From positions 74,816 through 134,662 of the forward strand of contig JBBEBQ010000008.1 of assembly GCA_040882285.1 (NCBI GenBank): a DNA stretch of 59,847 bases, read 5' to 3'. The first letter of the stretch is position 1; each line of letters starts with the position of its first letter. Positions 18,731-26,620 of this stretch are shown here, in pieces. Under the pieces are notes generated by a model that ran no database searches, was not told where the DNA came from, and worked only from the letters and a program-made list of their open reading frames with translations. The DNA comes from Gemmatimonadaceae bacterium. Its GTDB lineage: Bacteria; Gemmatimonadota; Gemmatimonadetes; Gemmatimonadales; Gemmatimonadaceae. Position numbers and translations under genes: made by a program.

Positions 18731-20050
18731 TTATCGCTGCGCCGCCGGCTCCGTGATGCGCCGCACCAGGTCGCTCGCCGGATACGGGCCGCGACGCACG
18801 TCGATCTCCGCGAACGCGCCCAGCCGCAGCATCGGGCCAGCGGGCGTAATGCTCATCGCATCCGGCGCGGGGTAGAGATACAGCCCGCCCGCCTCGATCG
18901 TGTCGATGGCCACGACATCGGCGAGGTCGCCGACTTCGCGCAGGCGGCCGCCCGTCCGCGCGACGGCGTCGTCGTAGTTGATCGCGAGGTCCGCCTGCAT
19001 CGGCGGCTTGCCCGGCAACACGAGGTGGCCGCCGCGAACGAGCAGGTCGAACGCACCGCCTTCGTTGAATGGCAGCCGCTCGTACGCGCCGGCGTCCGCC
19101 GTCTCGTAGCCGCGCGTCGCGATCGCGTCCAGCGCCAACAGGATGCCGGCGAAGTTCAGCGCGCGCAGCCGCTGCTTCTGCGGATCGCCCGGCAGCGCGC
19201 CGCTCTCGATGAGCACGGTGCTCGTGCCCCATTGCTGCATCAGGTCGCCGAACGCGCGCGCGTTGTAATCGTCGTCGTACTTGGCGACACGTCCGGGAAT
19301 CTCGTACGCGAACGCCGTCGCGAGAGTGGCCGCGACCAGCCGGGCACGCCGCCGGACTTCGTTATAGCTCTTGCCTTCATCGTATGCCGGGGGCAGCAGC
19401 GCGATGCCGGACGCGACGCCATCCGCGCCGGCGCGCGTCCGCGCGTTCTGATCATGCAGGTTGAACCCGAATTGCGGCTGCACGGCGTCCCGCAGCGCCT
19501 TGAGCGCGCGGGCTTCCGGCGTCGCCAGACGGCGCGCGTCACGATTGACGTCGATACCCGCCGCGTTCTGCCGCTGAAAGAGCTCGGCGCCGTCCGGGTT
19601 GAGCATCGGCACGAAAACGATCGTCAGGTCGCGCAACAGCCGCTGGCGCAGCGGTGACGCGTCCGCCTCGGACAGGAAACGAAAGATGTCCGCGAGCGCC
19701 ATCGTCGCCGTGGACTCGTCGCCGTGCATCTGCGACCAGAGCAGCACGCGCGTGGGGCCGTTGCCAAACGTCACGGCACGGATGTCGCGGCCGAGCACGG
19801 ATTGCCCGATGGTCTCGACGCCGGCGCCCGGAGACCTGATGGACCCGTCGACCGCGGTCCAGAACTCCCGATGCGTGAACCGCCGCGTCGAGATCCCCGG
19901 ATTGCGATAGCGGCCGGCGTCCGCGAGCGCGGCGCGAAACGCGTCGCGCGTGCAGCAGGGGGGAGCGTCGGTCGTCCCGGGCGCGCGCCGGATCGTCGCG
20001 CAGCCGGCGATTATCAGGATGGAACCGGCAATGAAGAGACGCCTTGTCAT
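18731..20050 (-). CDS. M14 family zinc carboxypeptidase, lipoprotein
   Basis: 439 residues. Lipoprotein signal LFIAGSILIIAGC at the N-terminus. Zinc ligands are the His and Glu of SQMHGDEST and the later His in GFNLHDQN; the catalytic Glu is probably in STVLIESGALPGD. The arrangement fits an M14 peptidase domain at about 70-300, followed by a C-terminal beta domain. It likely trims peptides or peptidoglycan stems in the periplasm. ATG 20050 is chosen since it places the signal peptide at the terminus. Confidence 0.88.
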   Translation of the reverse strand: MTRRLFIAGSILIIAGCATIRRAPGTTDAPPCCTRDAFRAALADAGRYRNPGISTRRFTHREFWTAVDGSIRSPGAGVETIGQSVLGRDIRAVTFGNGPTRVLLWSQMHGDESTATMALADIFRFLSEADASPLRQRLLRDLTIVFVPMLNPDGAELFQRQNAAGIDVNRDARRLATPEARALKALRDAVQPQFGFNLHDQNARTRAGADGVASGIALLPPAYDEGKSYNEVRRRARLVAATLATAFAYEIPGRVAKYDDDYNARAFGDLMQQWGTSTVLIESGALPGDPQKQRLRALNFAGILLALDAIATRGYETADAGAYERLPFNEGGAFDLLVRGGHLVLPGKPPMQADLAINYDDAVARTGGRLREVGDLADVVAIDTIEAGGLYLYPAPDAMSITPAGPMLRLGAFAEIDVRRGPYPASDLVRRITEPAAQR

Positions 20051-20195
20051 GGCCGGAATCTGATCTGCCGTCGAACCGCACGCCATGTACGCATTGCCGG
20101 CCAACTGAACGAAGGGGAGAGCGGGAGCGTAGCCGGCCTAACAGAGTGGACCGAAAACGCGTGCGCGCCGACCCGGCATGCGGCATTATGAGGTG

Positions 20196-20276
20196 ATGCC
20201 GGTTACCGTACTGCTGGTCCTCACGGTCGCCTTGCTCGGTTCCTGCATAAATGATGGGAGGGAACGGCCGCAATAA
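20196..20276 (+). CDS. Possible 26-residue lipoprotein (entericidin-like)
   Basis: A very short frame, MPVTVLLVLTVALLGSCIND and six further residues, consists of a hydrophobic signal with lipobox LGSC and a ten-residue mature peptide. Length and layout resemble small entericidin-type lipoproteins, but no homology can be claimed. It stops 18 bp before the VOC gene start and GAGGTG lies just ahead of its ATG. Confidence 0.35.
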   Translation: MPVTVLLVLTVALLGSCINDGRERPQ

Positions 20277-20294
20277 CCTACGGAGGAACAGAAA

Positions 20295-20657
20295 TTGGCT
20301 GACAACGATCATATCCATCACGAAATCAATTACATCGAATTCGAAATCACCGATATGGTCCAAGCGAAACGCTTTTACGAATCGGCGTTTGACTGGAAGT
20401 TCAACGACTACGGGCCGGACTACGCCGGGATTCAGAGAGGACGGGGTGGCGAGGCCGGCGGGCTGCGATTGAAATCGGAGACAGCGACGGCCGGTCCGCT
20501 GGTCATCCTGTACTCCAACGATCTTGCAACGACCGTTGCCAGGGTTCGTGAAGCGGGTGGGCAGATTACACAGGAGCCGTTCGACTTTCCCGGCGGCCGC
20601 CGGTTCCACTTCAAGGACCCGAGCGGCAACGAGCTCGCGGTCTGGTCTGACAAGTGA
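20295..20657 (+). CDS. VOC/glyoxalase superfamily protein
   Basis: 120 residues starting at TTG with GGAGG 8 nt upstream (20282-20286). Two beta-alpha-beta-beta-beta modules: INYIEFEITDMVQAKRFYES at the N-terminus and VILYSNDLATTVARVREAGG in the second, ending FHFKDPSGNELAVW, the usual VOC closure with a metal-type Glu. Substrate unknown; the family includes bleomycin-resistance-like and YdcJ-type proteins. Confidence 0.88.
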   Translation: MADNDHIHHEINYIEFEITDMVQAKRFYESAFDWKFNDYGPDYAGIQRGRGGEAGGLRLKSETATAGPLVILYSNDLATTVARVREAGGQITQEPFDFPGGRRFHFKDPSGNELAVWSDK

Positions 20658-20672
20658 CCGCCGGGCGCGGGG

Positions 20673-21428
20673 CTATAACGCCGGCGAAGGCAGCACTCCC
20701 CGCACGAGAAATTGCGTGCGCGGAAACGCGTGCGTGTCGCGCTTGAAGTAGCCGCCCGGCACGACCTCGACCCGCTCGCGCGACGCGAAGCAATACCAGG
20801 TCTCGAACGACTTCGGCTTCGCTGAGCCGAACGCCGACGGCGCGAACACACCAACGTTGATGCCGCCCGCCAGGTCACGGGCCGACGGATACTTGAAGAC
20901 CTCGACGCCCGCGCTTCGCATGGCGGCGCCAAGCGCCTGCGACGACGCGTAGCTCGTCGGCGAGGCGATCGCGCGGCGGTGCGCGTCGAACGGCGGAGCG
21001 GCGAGATCGATGCCGCGCGCGGTGCGCACTAGCGCGATGAATGCGGTGAGCGCGGTCTCGACTGTACCGAGCTCCGCTCCGGTTCCCTCGAGAAACAAGA
21101 GCCGGTAGTACGCAACTTCGGCGAACGCGCCGCGCTGCTCGATAGAGCCGTACCAGATCCCGCGCTCGCGCCGGCCGCCGAAGCGCGACCCGTGCGGCAG
21201 CGGCGGATAGCGGAACGGCGTGAACAGCAGATAATGCAGCCGCCCGCCGGTGCGATCGGGCGGCTTCACCCCGTCGATCAGCTCCTCCAGCAGCGCCTGC
21301 TCCTCGGCGGAGTCCACGAGCTTGCGAGTGGACACTTGATGCTGCGCTTCCACCACTCGCCAGGGCGAGAGGCGGAGCGGGCGTAGCTCAGAGTCGCCCG
21401 CGCATCGCGTCCAGATATTGGATGACAT
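20673..21428 (-). CDS. RES domain toxin (NAD+-consuming)
   Basis: 251 residues. The RES-domain hallmarks are visible: PWRVVEAQ at the N-terminus, GGRRERGIWYGSIEQRGAFA with Arg-Tyr-Glu active-site residues, and PTSYASSQALG carrying the Ser. Family members (MbcT, ParT, Res) inactivate NAD+ or modify proteins with ADP-ribose. The gene overlaps the antitoxin by 41 bp, which is typical of the pair. An unusually long N-terminus may mean a later start, but no good codon is seen. Confidence 0.88.
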   Translation of the reverse strand: MSSNIWTRCAGDSELRPLRLSPWRVVEAQHQVSTRKLVDSAEEQALLEELIDGVKPPDRTGGRLHYLLFTPFRYPPLPHGSRFGGRRERGIWYGSIEQRGAFAEVAYYRLLFLEGTGAELGTVETALTAFIALVRTARGIDLAAPPFDAHRRAIASPTSYASSQALGAAMRSAGVEVFKYPSARDLAGGINVGVFAPSAFGSAKPKSFETWYCFASRERVEVVPGGYFKRDTHAFPRTQFLVRGVLPSPAL

Positions 21429-21771
21429 CTACGAGTCCCTCGACGGTGCGGATGCGATCGGCGGGGACGCCGCCGAGGTGGTCGTTGTCGGCGTGCAGCC
21501 ACGCTCTCGCTTTGTCGTCGTCGCCGCCGACGAGCGCGTCGAGCGAGCGGTACAGGCGCAGGAAGAGCAGGGCGAGCTCGCCTTCCTTTCCGTCCGGGTC
21601 GAGTTCCCGCCCGCTTCGCAGCCGCGATACGGACGCTTCGCTCGTGCCGATGATCTTCGCGAGCTGCCTGTTCCGGACGCCGAGCCGCGCTGCAGCAGAG
21701 ATCGTCGCCTTGGCCACGACCGAGGCAGGGTCGGCTTGGGAGGCCGGGTGGAAGAGAATGGAGTCTGTCAT
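21388..21771 (-). CDS. Xre/MbcA/ParS-type antitoxin of the RES toxin
   Basis: 127 residues. HTH at about 25-60 (LGVRNRQLAKIIGTSEASVS), then the DUF2384 toxin-binding domain (LALLFLRLYRSLDALVGGDD, then KARAWLHADNDHLGGVPADR), the defining fold of Xre-RES antitoxins. ATG 21771 is chosen as it directly follows the palindromic promoter region. It is expected to bind the toxin and to repress its own operon at the palindromes just upstream. Confidence 0.9.
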   Translation of the reverse strand: MTDSILFHPASQADPASVVAKATISAAARLGVRNRQLAKIIGTSEASVSRLRSGRELDPDGKEGELALLFLRLYRSLDALVGGDDDKARAWLHADNDHLGGVPADRIRTVEGLVDVIQYLDAMRGRL

Positions 21772-21777
21772 GCGATT

Positions 21778-21810
21778 GCAAGAATATCGCATTATTCTTG
21801 CATATGCAAG
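21778..21810 (-). promoter_or_regulatory. Promoter and double palindromic operator of the RES/Xre operon
   Basis: The minus strand has TTGCAT (21809-21804), 17 bp, TATTCT (21786-21781), then 9 nt to the ATG. The same DNA holds two overlapping palindromes: CTTGCATATGCAAG (21797-21810), perfect over 14 bp, and GCAAGAAT/ATTCTTGC arms (21778-21785, 21794-21801) with an 8-bp spacer. They cover -35 and -10, as expected for autorepression. Confidence 0.75.
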
Positions 21811-21830
21811 TTCGGCTCCCGGCTGGCCGC

Positions 21831-21883
21831 TTGACAGCCGCCGCAGGCGGATTAGGCTTAGAGCCAATAGACCGAATGGTCTA
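21831..21883 (+). promoter_or_regulatory. Promoter plus NemR-type operator
   Basis: TTGACA (21831-21836), 16 bp, TAGGCT (21853-21858), then the palindrome TAGACC-gaat-GGTCTA (21868-21883) overlapping the expected transcription start. TAGACC-N4-GGTCTA is the box bound by Escherichia coli NemR. It lies 14 bp before the TetR-family gene at 21898, so it is probably autoregulatory. Confidence 0.8.
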
Positions 21884-21897
21884 GTAATCGGGGTTAC

Positions 21898-22476
21898 ATG
21901 ACTAACGCCACCAAAATCCGCCTGCTCGATGCCGGTCTCAAAATGCTGCTCGAGCGCGGCTACAACGACATGGGAATCCAGGCGCTGCTCGACGCGACCG
22001 GAGCTCCCAAAGGATCGTTTTATCACCACTTCGCCGACAAGGAAGACTTCGCGCTCCAGGTCATCGACCGCTACATGCAGGCAGTCCACGCCGGCCTGGA
22101 TCAGTGTCTCGGCGACGAATCGCGGCCCCCGCTGGAGCGCGTGCGCGATTTCTTCGAGCGCTCGAGCGAGAAGTATGTGAAGGACGGCTCCATGGGATGT
22201 CTTCTGGGCGGCGTGGGCCAGGAACTGTCCGGGACCAGCGACGTGTTCCGGCGGAAGATCGAAGAGTGCTTCGAGGCGATCGCCGCAAAGATCGCCACCT
22301 GCCTCAGTGAGGCCTGCGAGCAGGGCGACCTTCCGGCCGGAACCGACTGCGAGCGGATGGCGGATCTGCTGATCGACTGTTGGGAAGGCGCCGCGCTCCG
22401 CATGCGGCTGCGGCGCGATCCTGCGCCACTAGAAGCGATGCTCGACTTCTATTTCCGGGCGGCGACGCCCGTGTGA
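21898..22476 (+). CDS. TetR-family regulator, NemR/AcuR-like
   Basis: 192 residues. HTH at about 20-48 (YNDMGIQALLDATGAPKGSF, then YHHFADKEDF). Cys101 in MGCLLGGVGQEL occupies the position of the conserved GCLLGN-type Cys of the NemR/AcuR group, which in NemR senses electrophiles and hypochlorite. A perfect NemR-type box lies upstream. Together they suggest control by reactive electrophiles or HOCl. No N-ethylmaleimide reductase or glyoxalase is adjacent; the cupin and methyltransferase downstream are the closest candidate targets. Confidence 0.88.
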   Translation: MTNATKIRLLDAGLKMLLERGYNDMGIQALLDATGAPKGSFYHHFADKEDFALQVIDRYMQAVHAGLDQCLGDESRPPLERVRDFFERSSEKYVKDGSMGCLLGGVGQELSGTSDVFRRKIEECFEAIAAKIATCLSEACEQGDLPAGTDCERMADLLIDCWEGAALRMRLRRDPAPLEAMLDFYFRAATPV

Positions 22477-22545
22477 TTTCCCGGTCCACCGCTTTTAGCG
22501 GCGCGGCTGCGTTGCACGATTTCCTCAACCGAAGGAGAAGTCGTC

Positions 22546-23037
22546 ATGCGTCATCGCACTCTGCCCGGCCGCCTGTTGCAGGCGGCGCTGTTTTCCCTGG
22601 TCGTTGTAAGCGTCGCGGGCTCGCTTGTAAGTGCGCAGGCTCCCGCGCAGGAGGCGGCGCTGGTGCTGACCGCCGGGGACTCGCAGCTCCAGTGGGGACC
22701 GTGCCCTCCGTTCCTGCCAGCTGGATGCGCCATCGCCGTGGTGCACGGCGACCCCTCGAAGGACAACGTCGACGTGTTCTTCAAGGTGCCGGCCAAGTCG
22801 ATCCTGCCGCTGCACTGGCACACTTCGGCGGAGCGGATGGTGCTGCTCGCCGGCGAGCTACACGTGACCTACGATGGCCAAGCGCCAATCCTACTCCGGC
22901 CGGGTAGCTATGCGTACGGTCCGGCGAAGCTGCCGCACAGCGGCGTGTGCGCGAGCGCCGTCCCGTGCGTTCTCTTCATCGCCTTTGAATCACCGCTGGA
23001 TGCGGTGGCGGTCGAGACCGCGGTGAGGCAGCCGTAA
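22546..23037 (+). CDS. Exported cupin-domain protein
   Basis: 163 residues. Signal peptide at 1-30 (LVVVSVAGSLVSAQAPAQ). A single cupin barrel with metal-ligand His residues in ILPLHWHTSAERMVLLAGEL and the second motif GSYAYGPAKLPHSGVC. Such ChrR-like cupins bind a divalent metal; activity unknown. GAAGGAG precedes the ATG. Two Cys near 50-58 and two near 140-147 could form disulfides. Confidence 0.82.
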   Translation: MRHRTLPGRLLQAALFSLVVVSVAGSLVSAQAPAQEAALVLTAGDSQLQWGPCPPFLPAGCAIAVVHGDPSKDNVDVFFKVPAKSILPLHWHTSAERMVLLAGELHVTYDGQAPILLRPGSYAYGPAKLPHSGVCASAVPCVLFIAFESPLDAVAVETAVRQP

Positions 23038-23136
23038 CGATCGCGAACCATTGCGCGGTGGTTGTGACGTGAGTCGATGAGAATCGTAAAGTGAAAGAGA
23101 CAAGCCAACCGCGCAGGCATCTTGCAGGAGGACGAC

Positions 23137-23919
23137 ATGACTGAAGCTGTCGAAGCGCAGGCTTCGCTCGAGGCCGAGCTGAAGGACGAGATCCTTCGCA
23201 TGTATCAGGAGGTCGCGGACAATCCGCGCAGCGAGTTTCACTTCTATCACGGTCGAGAGGCCGCCGAGCTGTTCGATTACCCGGCGGACTGGCTGGATCG
23301 CGCGCCCGCCGAAGCGGTCGCGTCCTTCGCGGGCGTCGGCAATCCGCATCTCCGGAGCGACCTGAAGCCGGGCGAGACGGTGCTCGACCTCGGCAGCGGC
23401 GCCGGGCTCGATTCGATCGTGGCCGGCTGGCAAGTCGGTCCGACGGGAAGCGTGATCGGCGTCGACCTGAATCCGGCGATGTGCCGCAAAGCGCAAACCA
23501 ACGCCGCCGCCGCGGGCACTTCGATGGATTGCCGGTCCGGCAGCATGGAGGATATTCCGCTCCCCGACGCGTCGGTGGACGTGGCGCTGTCGAACGGCGT
23601 CATCAACCTCTCGTTCCGCAAGCGGCGCGTGATCGAGGAACTGTTCCGCGTCCTGCGACCGGGGGGCCGGCTGTCGATCACCGACATCGTCAGCGCCAAG
23701 CAGCTCTCGCAATCCATCGTGAACGACCCCAAGCTCTGGGCCAGCTGAATTGGCGGTGCTCTCCCGGAGGGAGAGATGTTCAGGCTGCTCGAGGAATCGG
23801 GCTTCAAGAAGGTCCGCTCCGCGGTCGTGCCGCGGTTCCGGTTCCGCAAGGAGTCGACTCAGTCGTCCGCCGAGGCGTTCGGCGTCAAAGCAGTGATGCT
23901 GACGGCCGTGAAGCCCTGA
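23137..23919 (+). CDS. SAM-dependent methyltransferase (ArsM-like), predicted selenoprotein with in-frame TGA
   Basis: 260 residues if the TGA at 23746-23748 is read as selenocysteine. SAM motif VLDLGSGAGLDSIVAGWQVG, then VIGVDLNPAMCRKA, LPDASVDVALSNGVINL and LRPGGRLSITDIV. After LWAS the TGA is followed in the same frame by IGGALPEGEMFRLLEESGF, up to VMLTAVKP and a TGA at 23917. Homologous ArsM-type enzymes have a Cys here (W-x-x-C-I-x-G-A), so Sec would replace the catalytic-type Cys. A stem-loop fitting a bacterial SECIS follows the TGA. The ATG at 23137 has AGGAGG upstream. If Sec is not inserted, the product is a 203-residue truncation. Confidence 0.78.
23749..23776 (+). promoter_or_regulatory. 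SECIS-like hairpin downstream of the in-frame TGA
   Basis: A perfect 7-bp stem CTCTCCC/GGGAGAG (23759-23765 with 23769-23775) closes on the loop GGA (23766-23768). The loop begins 17 nt after the TGA and opens with G. These fit the general rules for bacterial SECIS elements: a short stem, a small apical loop with G in its first two positions, and 16-37 nt from the UGA. Confidence 0.7.
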
Positions 23920-24001
23920 GCGCGTCGGGGCGAAAAGGCGGACAACCCCGACGCGCGCGCGGCCGTAGAATCAAGTCATCCCCCAGCAATAGAGGATTGC
24001 C

Positions 24002-24550
24002 ATGAAGCGCCCGCTGTTTCGAATCCCGCTCGCCACGCTCGTGCTCATGCTCGCGGCGCAGTCGTCCGCGCTCGCCCAAGCGCCGAAGGAGCAGTACATC
24101 GCCGACTTCGAGCGCATGCGTACGAGCGTGCTCGCCATGGTCGACTCGATGCCGGCCGCCGGCCTGCGCACCGCGCCCACGCCGGGCGTGCGCGACTTCG
24201 CCGAGCAGATCGAGCACATCGTGGTCGGCAACGTGAACCTGATCGCGTCGGGGATCGACGCCGACCGGACGCCGCTCGGCATCGAGAAAGAGGTCTACCT
24301 CAACGACAAGGCGGAGCTCAAGCGATTCGTCAACATTGGCTTCGATCGCGTGCGCGACATGCTCAATGCGCTGTCGCAGGAGGATCTTGCCACTGAGGGC
24401 CGCCTGTTCGGAAGAATCCCGCTACCGAAATGGCAGATCATCAAGGTGGCGGTCGAGCACGGCATCTGGACACTCGGCGCGACGGTGCCATACGTCCGCC
24501 TGCAGGGCGGCACTCCGCACTCGTTCAATCTCGTACCGGCGGCCAATTAG
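24002..24550 (+). CDS. Exported DinB-family protein
   Basis: 182 residues. Signal peptide 1-26 (TLVLMLAAQSSALAQ). The remainder is a four-helix DinB-like fold (QYIADFERMRTSVLAMVDSM, EQIEHIVVGNVNLIASG) with a His in HIVVGN and another in VEHGIWTLG as candidate metal ligands. Gemmatimonadota carry many such exported DinB proteins; function unknown. AGAGGA precedes the ATG, and TAGAAT at 23973 is a possible -10. Confidence 0.85.
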   Translation: MKRPLFRIPLATLVLMLAAQSSALAQAPKEQYIADFERMRTSVLAMVDSMPAAGLRTAPTPGVRDFAEQIEHIVVGNVNLIASGIDADRTPLGIEKEVYLNDKAELKRFVNIGFDRVRDMLNALSQEDLATEGRLFGRIPLPKWQIIKVAVEHGIWTLGATVPYVRLQGGTPHSFNLVPAAN

Positions 24551-24568
24551 CCTGGTCATCGCTCAGCT

Positions 24569-24922
24569 GTGGCTCTGCTGGTAGGAATAGCGATCCTATT
24601 CGCCTCAGGCGCGCTGTGGCTCATGGGCCTTCGGCTCTTTCTGCGGTCCGATCTGTCTCGCAGGAAGAAAGTTGCGTGGACCGTGTTTCTATTGCTCGCC
24701 GGATTCGGTATCGGATTGCTGCTGCCTCTCGCCGAGCTGTGGAGCAAGTTCCTCGTACTTGTCGTCATTCTGCCGGCGCTCGGTCTCGCGGACGTATGGC
24801 TGCTCCGGTCCGGGCGCAGCCTTTCGTTCTGGATTCGGGCGTGCGGCTTCGAGGTATGTACCGTGTTCGGCACGGCTGCCGCAACGCGCCTGCTACTCGA
24901 CTTGGCGGCGGCGGCGGCATGA
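24569..24922 (+). CDS. Small membrane protein
   Basis: 117 residues from a GTG 18 bp after the DinB stop. Three to four hydrophobic segments (about 3-24, 35-55, 60-80, 95-115). No recognised family. Reads in the same direction as the DinB gene and may be co-transcribed. Confidence 0.6.
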   Translation: MALLVGIAILFASGALWLMGLRLFLRSDLSRRKKVAWTVFLLLAGFGIGLLLPLAELWSKFLVLVVILPALGLADVWLLRSGRSLSFWIRACGFEVCTVFGTAAATRLLLDLAAAAA

Positions 24923-24967
24923 CGATCCGGCCACGATGGATCGTGCGCTAATCGGGCGAGATTCGTC

Positions 24968-25261
24968 TCAGCTCGACAACAGCACGATGCTCGCGGCGAT
25001 CACGACCGCGAGCACGACTCCAGCCCAGGTGAGTATCGCCCAGCGCCAGGACAGGACGCGGTGCGTGCCCTGGTACAGCGTCGCGACCGCGCCGCCGGCG
25101 ATCACGAGCGCCAGCAGATCCCACGAGGATTCGTTTCTCACGAACGAGCGATAGGCGACGCTCGCGAGCAGGCCGTAGGAGAGAAGGTGATATGCCCAGC
25201 GATAGCTGGTGTTCTCGACGAAGTCGGTGCGCTCGTCGCGCAGGATCGGAGATTCGGGCAT
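24968..25261 (-). CDS. Small membrane protein paired with an XRE regulator
   Basis: 97 residues from the ATG at 25261. A soluble start (MPESPILRDERTDFVENTSY) is followed by three hydrophobic segments, the layout of DUF2178-like membrane proteins that accompany YozG/XRE-type regulators. It starts 4 bp after the regulator stop, so the two form an operon. Confidence 0.75.
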   Translation of the reverse strand: MPESPILRDERTDFVENTSYRWAYHLLSYGLLASVAYRSFVRNESSWDLLALVIAGGAVATLYQGTHRVLSWRWAILTWAGVVLAVVIAASIVLLSS

Positions 25262-25265
25262 CACA

Positions 25266-25478
25266 TCATTCCTCTGACAGGGTGAACAGCTCGTCGACAC
25301 GTTTTCCGAGACAGTCGGCGAGCACGAACGCGAGCAGCGCCGAGGGGAGGTACTGGCCCGTCTCGATCGAGCTGATGGTCTGGCGCGTGACGCCGGCGAT
25401 CCGCGCGAGCTCTCCCTGCGAGAGACCGTGCTCCGCGCGCGCTACCTTTAACCGGTTCTCCAGTCGGGCTTTCTTCAT
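25266..25478 (-). CDS. XRE-family helix-turn-helix regulator (YozG-like)
   Basis: 70 residues, nearly all HTH_3: VARAEHGLSQGELARIAGVT and RQTISSIETGQYLPSALLA, ending in the common KRVDELFTLSEE. Such small regulators are usually autoregulatory and paired with a membrane protein, as here. A strong promoter and inverted repeats lie just upstream. Confidence 0.92.
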   Translation of the reverse strand: MKKARLENRLKVARAEHGLSQGELARIAGVTRQTISSIETGQYLPSALLAFVLADCLGKRVDELFTLSEE

Positions 25479-25502
25479 GGCGATCCTGATCGGGTGCCGA
25501 GA

Positions 25503-25556
25503 ATATATAGTCTACTTGGCAAAATGACAATGGCACTGGGCATAATGCCAAGTATA
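25503..25556 (-). promoter_or_regulatory. Promoter and inverted repeats of the XRE operon
   Basis: Minus strand: TTGTCA (25531-25526), 17 bp, TATATT (25508-25503), near consensus. The 8-bp arms ACTTGGCA and TGCCAAGT (plus-strand positions about 25514-25521 and 25547-25554) flank the -35, and GGCATAATGCC adds an inner palindrome. Probable XRE operator. Confidence 0.7.
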
Positions 25557-25565
25557 GCGGTCTAA

Positions 25566-25712
25566 ATGGCCACGCTAATTCGTCTGGCGGAGCCCGGGGA
25601 CGGGCCGGCCCTCGCCGAGATCTACCGTCCGGCTGTCACCGACAACGCGACGTCGTTCGAGCTGGACCCGCCCGGCGGCGCCGAGACCGGATTGGAGCCG
25701 CCGGCGCGGTGA
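25566..25712 (+). pseudogene. N-terminal fragment of a GNAT acetyltransferase
   Basis: 48 codons, starting MATLIRLAEPGDGPALAEIY and continuing PAVTDNATSFELDPPGG, match the first 40 residues of phosphinothricin-acetyltransferase-like GNAT proteins. The frame then ends in a GTGA that is also the start of the next gene; the acetyl-CoA-binding part is missing. Likely a deletion remnant, although as a leader peptide it may still couple translation of the next gene. Confidence 0.6.
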
Positions 25713-26620
25713 CGCTCGTACTTCTGACCGGCGCGACCGGATACGTCGGCGGACGACTGCTCTCCGTGCTCGAAGAGCGCGGACACCGCGTCCGCTGCGT
25801 CGCGCGGAAGCCGGAGAAGCTGACGCCCAAAGTGGGGCGTACGACGGAGGTCGTCGCCGGCGACGTTCTCGACCGCGCAAGCCTCGACGCCGCGCTGCGC
25901 GATGTGGACGCGGCGTACTACCTGGTCCACTCGATGGGCTCCGCGGGATCCTTCGAGAGCGAAGACCGCGCTGCCGCGCGCAACTTCGGCGAGGCCGCCG
26001 CCGCCGCGGGCGTGCAGCGCATCATTTATCTAGGCGCGCTCGGGAGCGGAGACGAGGAGCTGTCGCCGCATCTGCAGAGCCGGCACGAGGTGGGCGACAT
26101 CCTGCGGGAATCGGGAGTGCCGGTGATCGAGCTGCGCGCGTCCATCATCATCGGCGCGGGGAGTCTCTCGTTCGAGATGATCCGGTCGCTGGTGGAGCGC
26201 CTTCCCGTCATGATCACTCCGCGGTGGGTGAAGGTGCCGGCGCAGCCGATCGCGATAGACGACGTGCTCGAATACCTCGTGGCCGCGCTGACGGTTCCGA
26301 CGACGCGGAGCGCGACTTATGAGATCGGCGGAGCCGACGAGATGTCGTACGCCGACATCATGCGCGAGTACGCGCGGCAGCGCGGGAAGCCGTTGCGCAT
26401 CATCTCCGTGCCGGTGCTGACTCCGTTTCTCTCGAGCCTGTGGCTCAGTCTCGTCACGCCGGTGTACGCGCGAGTCGGTCGCAAGCTGATCGAGAGCATC
26501 ACCCACCCCACCGTCGTCCGTGACCCGGCCGCGCTGAGCGCGTTCGCCGTGCGGCCGGTGGGCCTCGAGGAAGCGATCCGCCGGGCGCTCGGCGGCTATA
26601 GATTCGACAACCACCCCTGA
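25709..26620 (+). CDS. NAD(P)H-binding protein, NmrA/NDUFA9-like atypical SDR
   Basis: 303 residues. Dinucleotide motif LLTGATGYVGGRLL at the N-terminus, VVAGDVLDRASLDAAL, HSMGSAGSFESEDR, and ELRASIIIGAGSLSFEMIR. No Tyr-x-x-x-Lys at the active-site position, as in atypical SDRs of the NDUFA9/DUF2867 group. The GTG start overlaps the GNAT-remnant stop. It opens an overlapping three-gene operon ending in a copper ATPase. Confidence 0.87.
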   Translation: MTLVLLTGATGYVGGRLLSVLEERGHRVRCVARKPEKLTPKVGRTTEVVAGDVLDRASLDAALRDVDAAYYLVHSMGSAGSFESEDRAAARNFGEAAAAAGVQRIIYLGALGSGDEELSPHLQSRHEVGDILRESGVPVIELRASIIIGAGSLSFEMIRSLVERLPVMITPRWVKVPAQPIAIDDVLEYLVAALTVPTTRSATYEIGGADEMSYADIMREYARQRGKPLRIISVPVLTPFLSSLWLSLVTPVYARVGRKLIESITHPTVVRDPAALSAFAVRPVGLEEAIRRALGGYRFDNHP

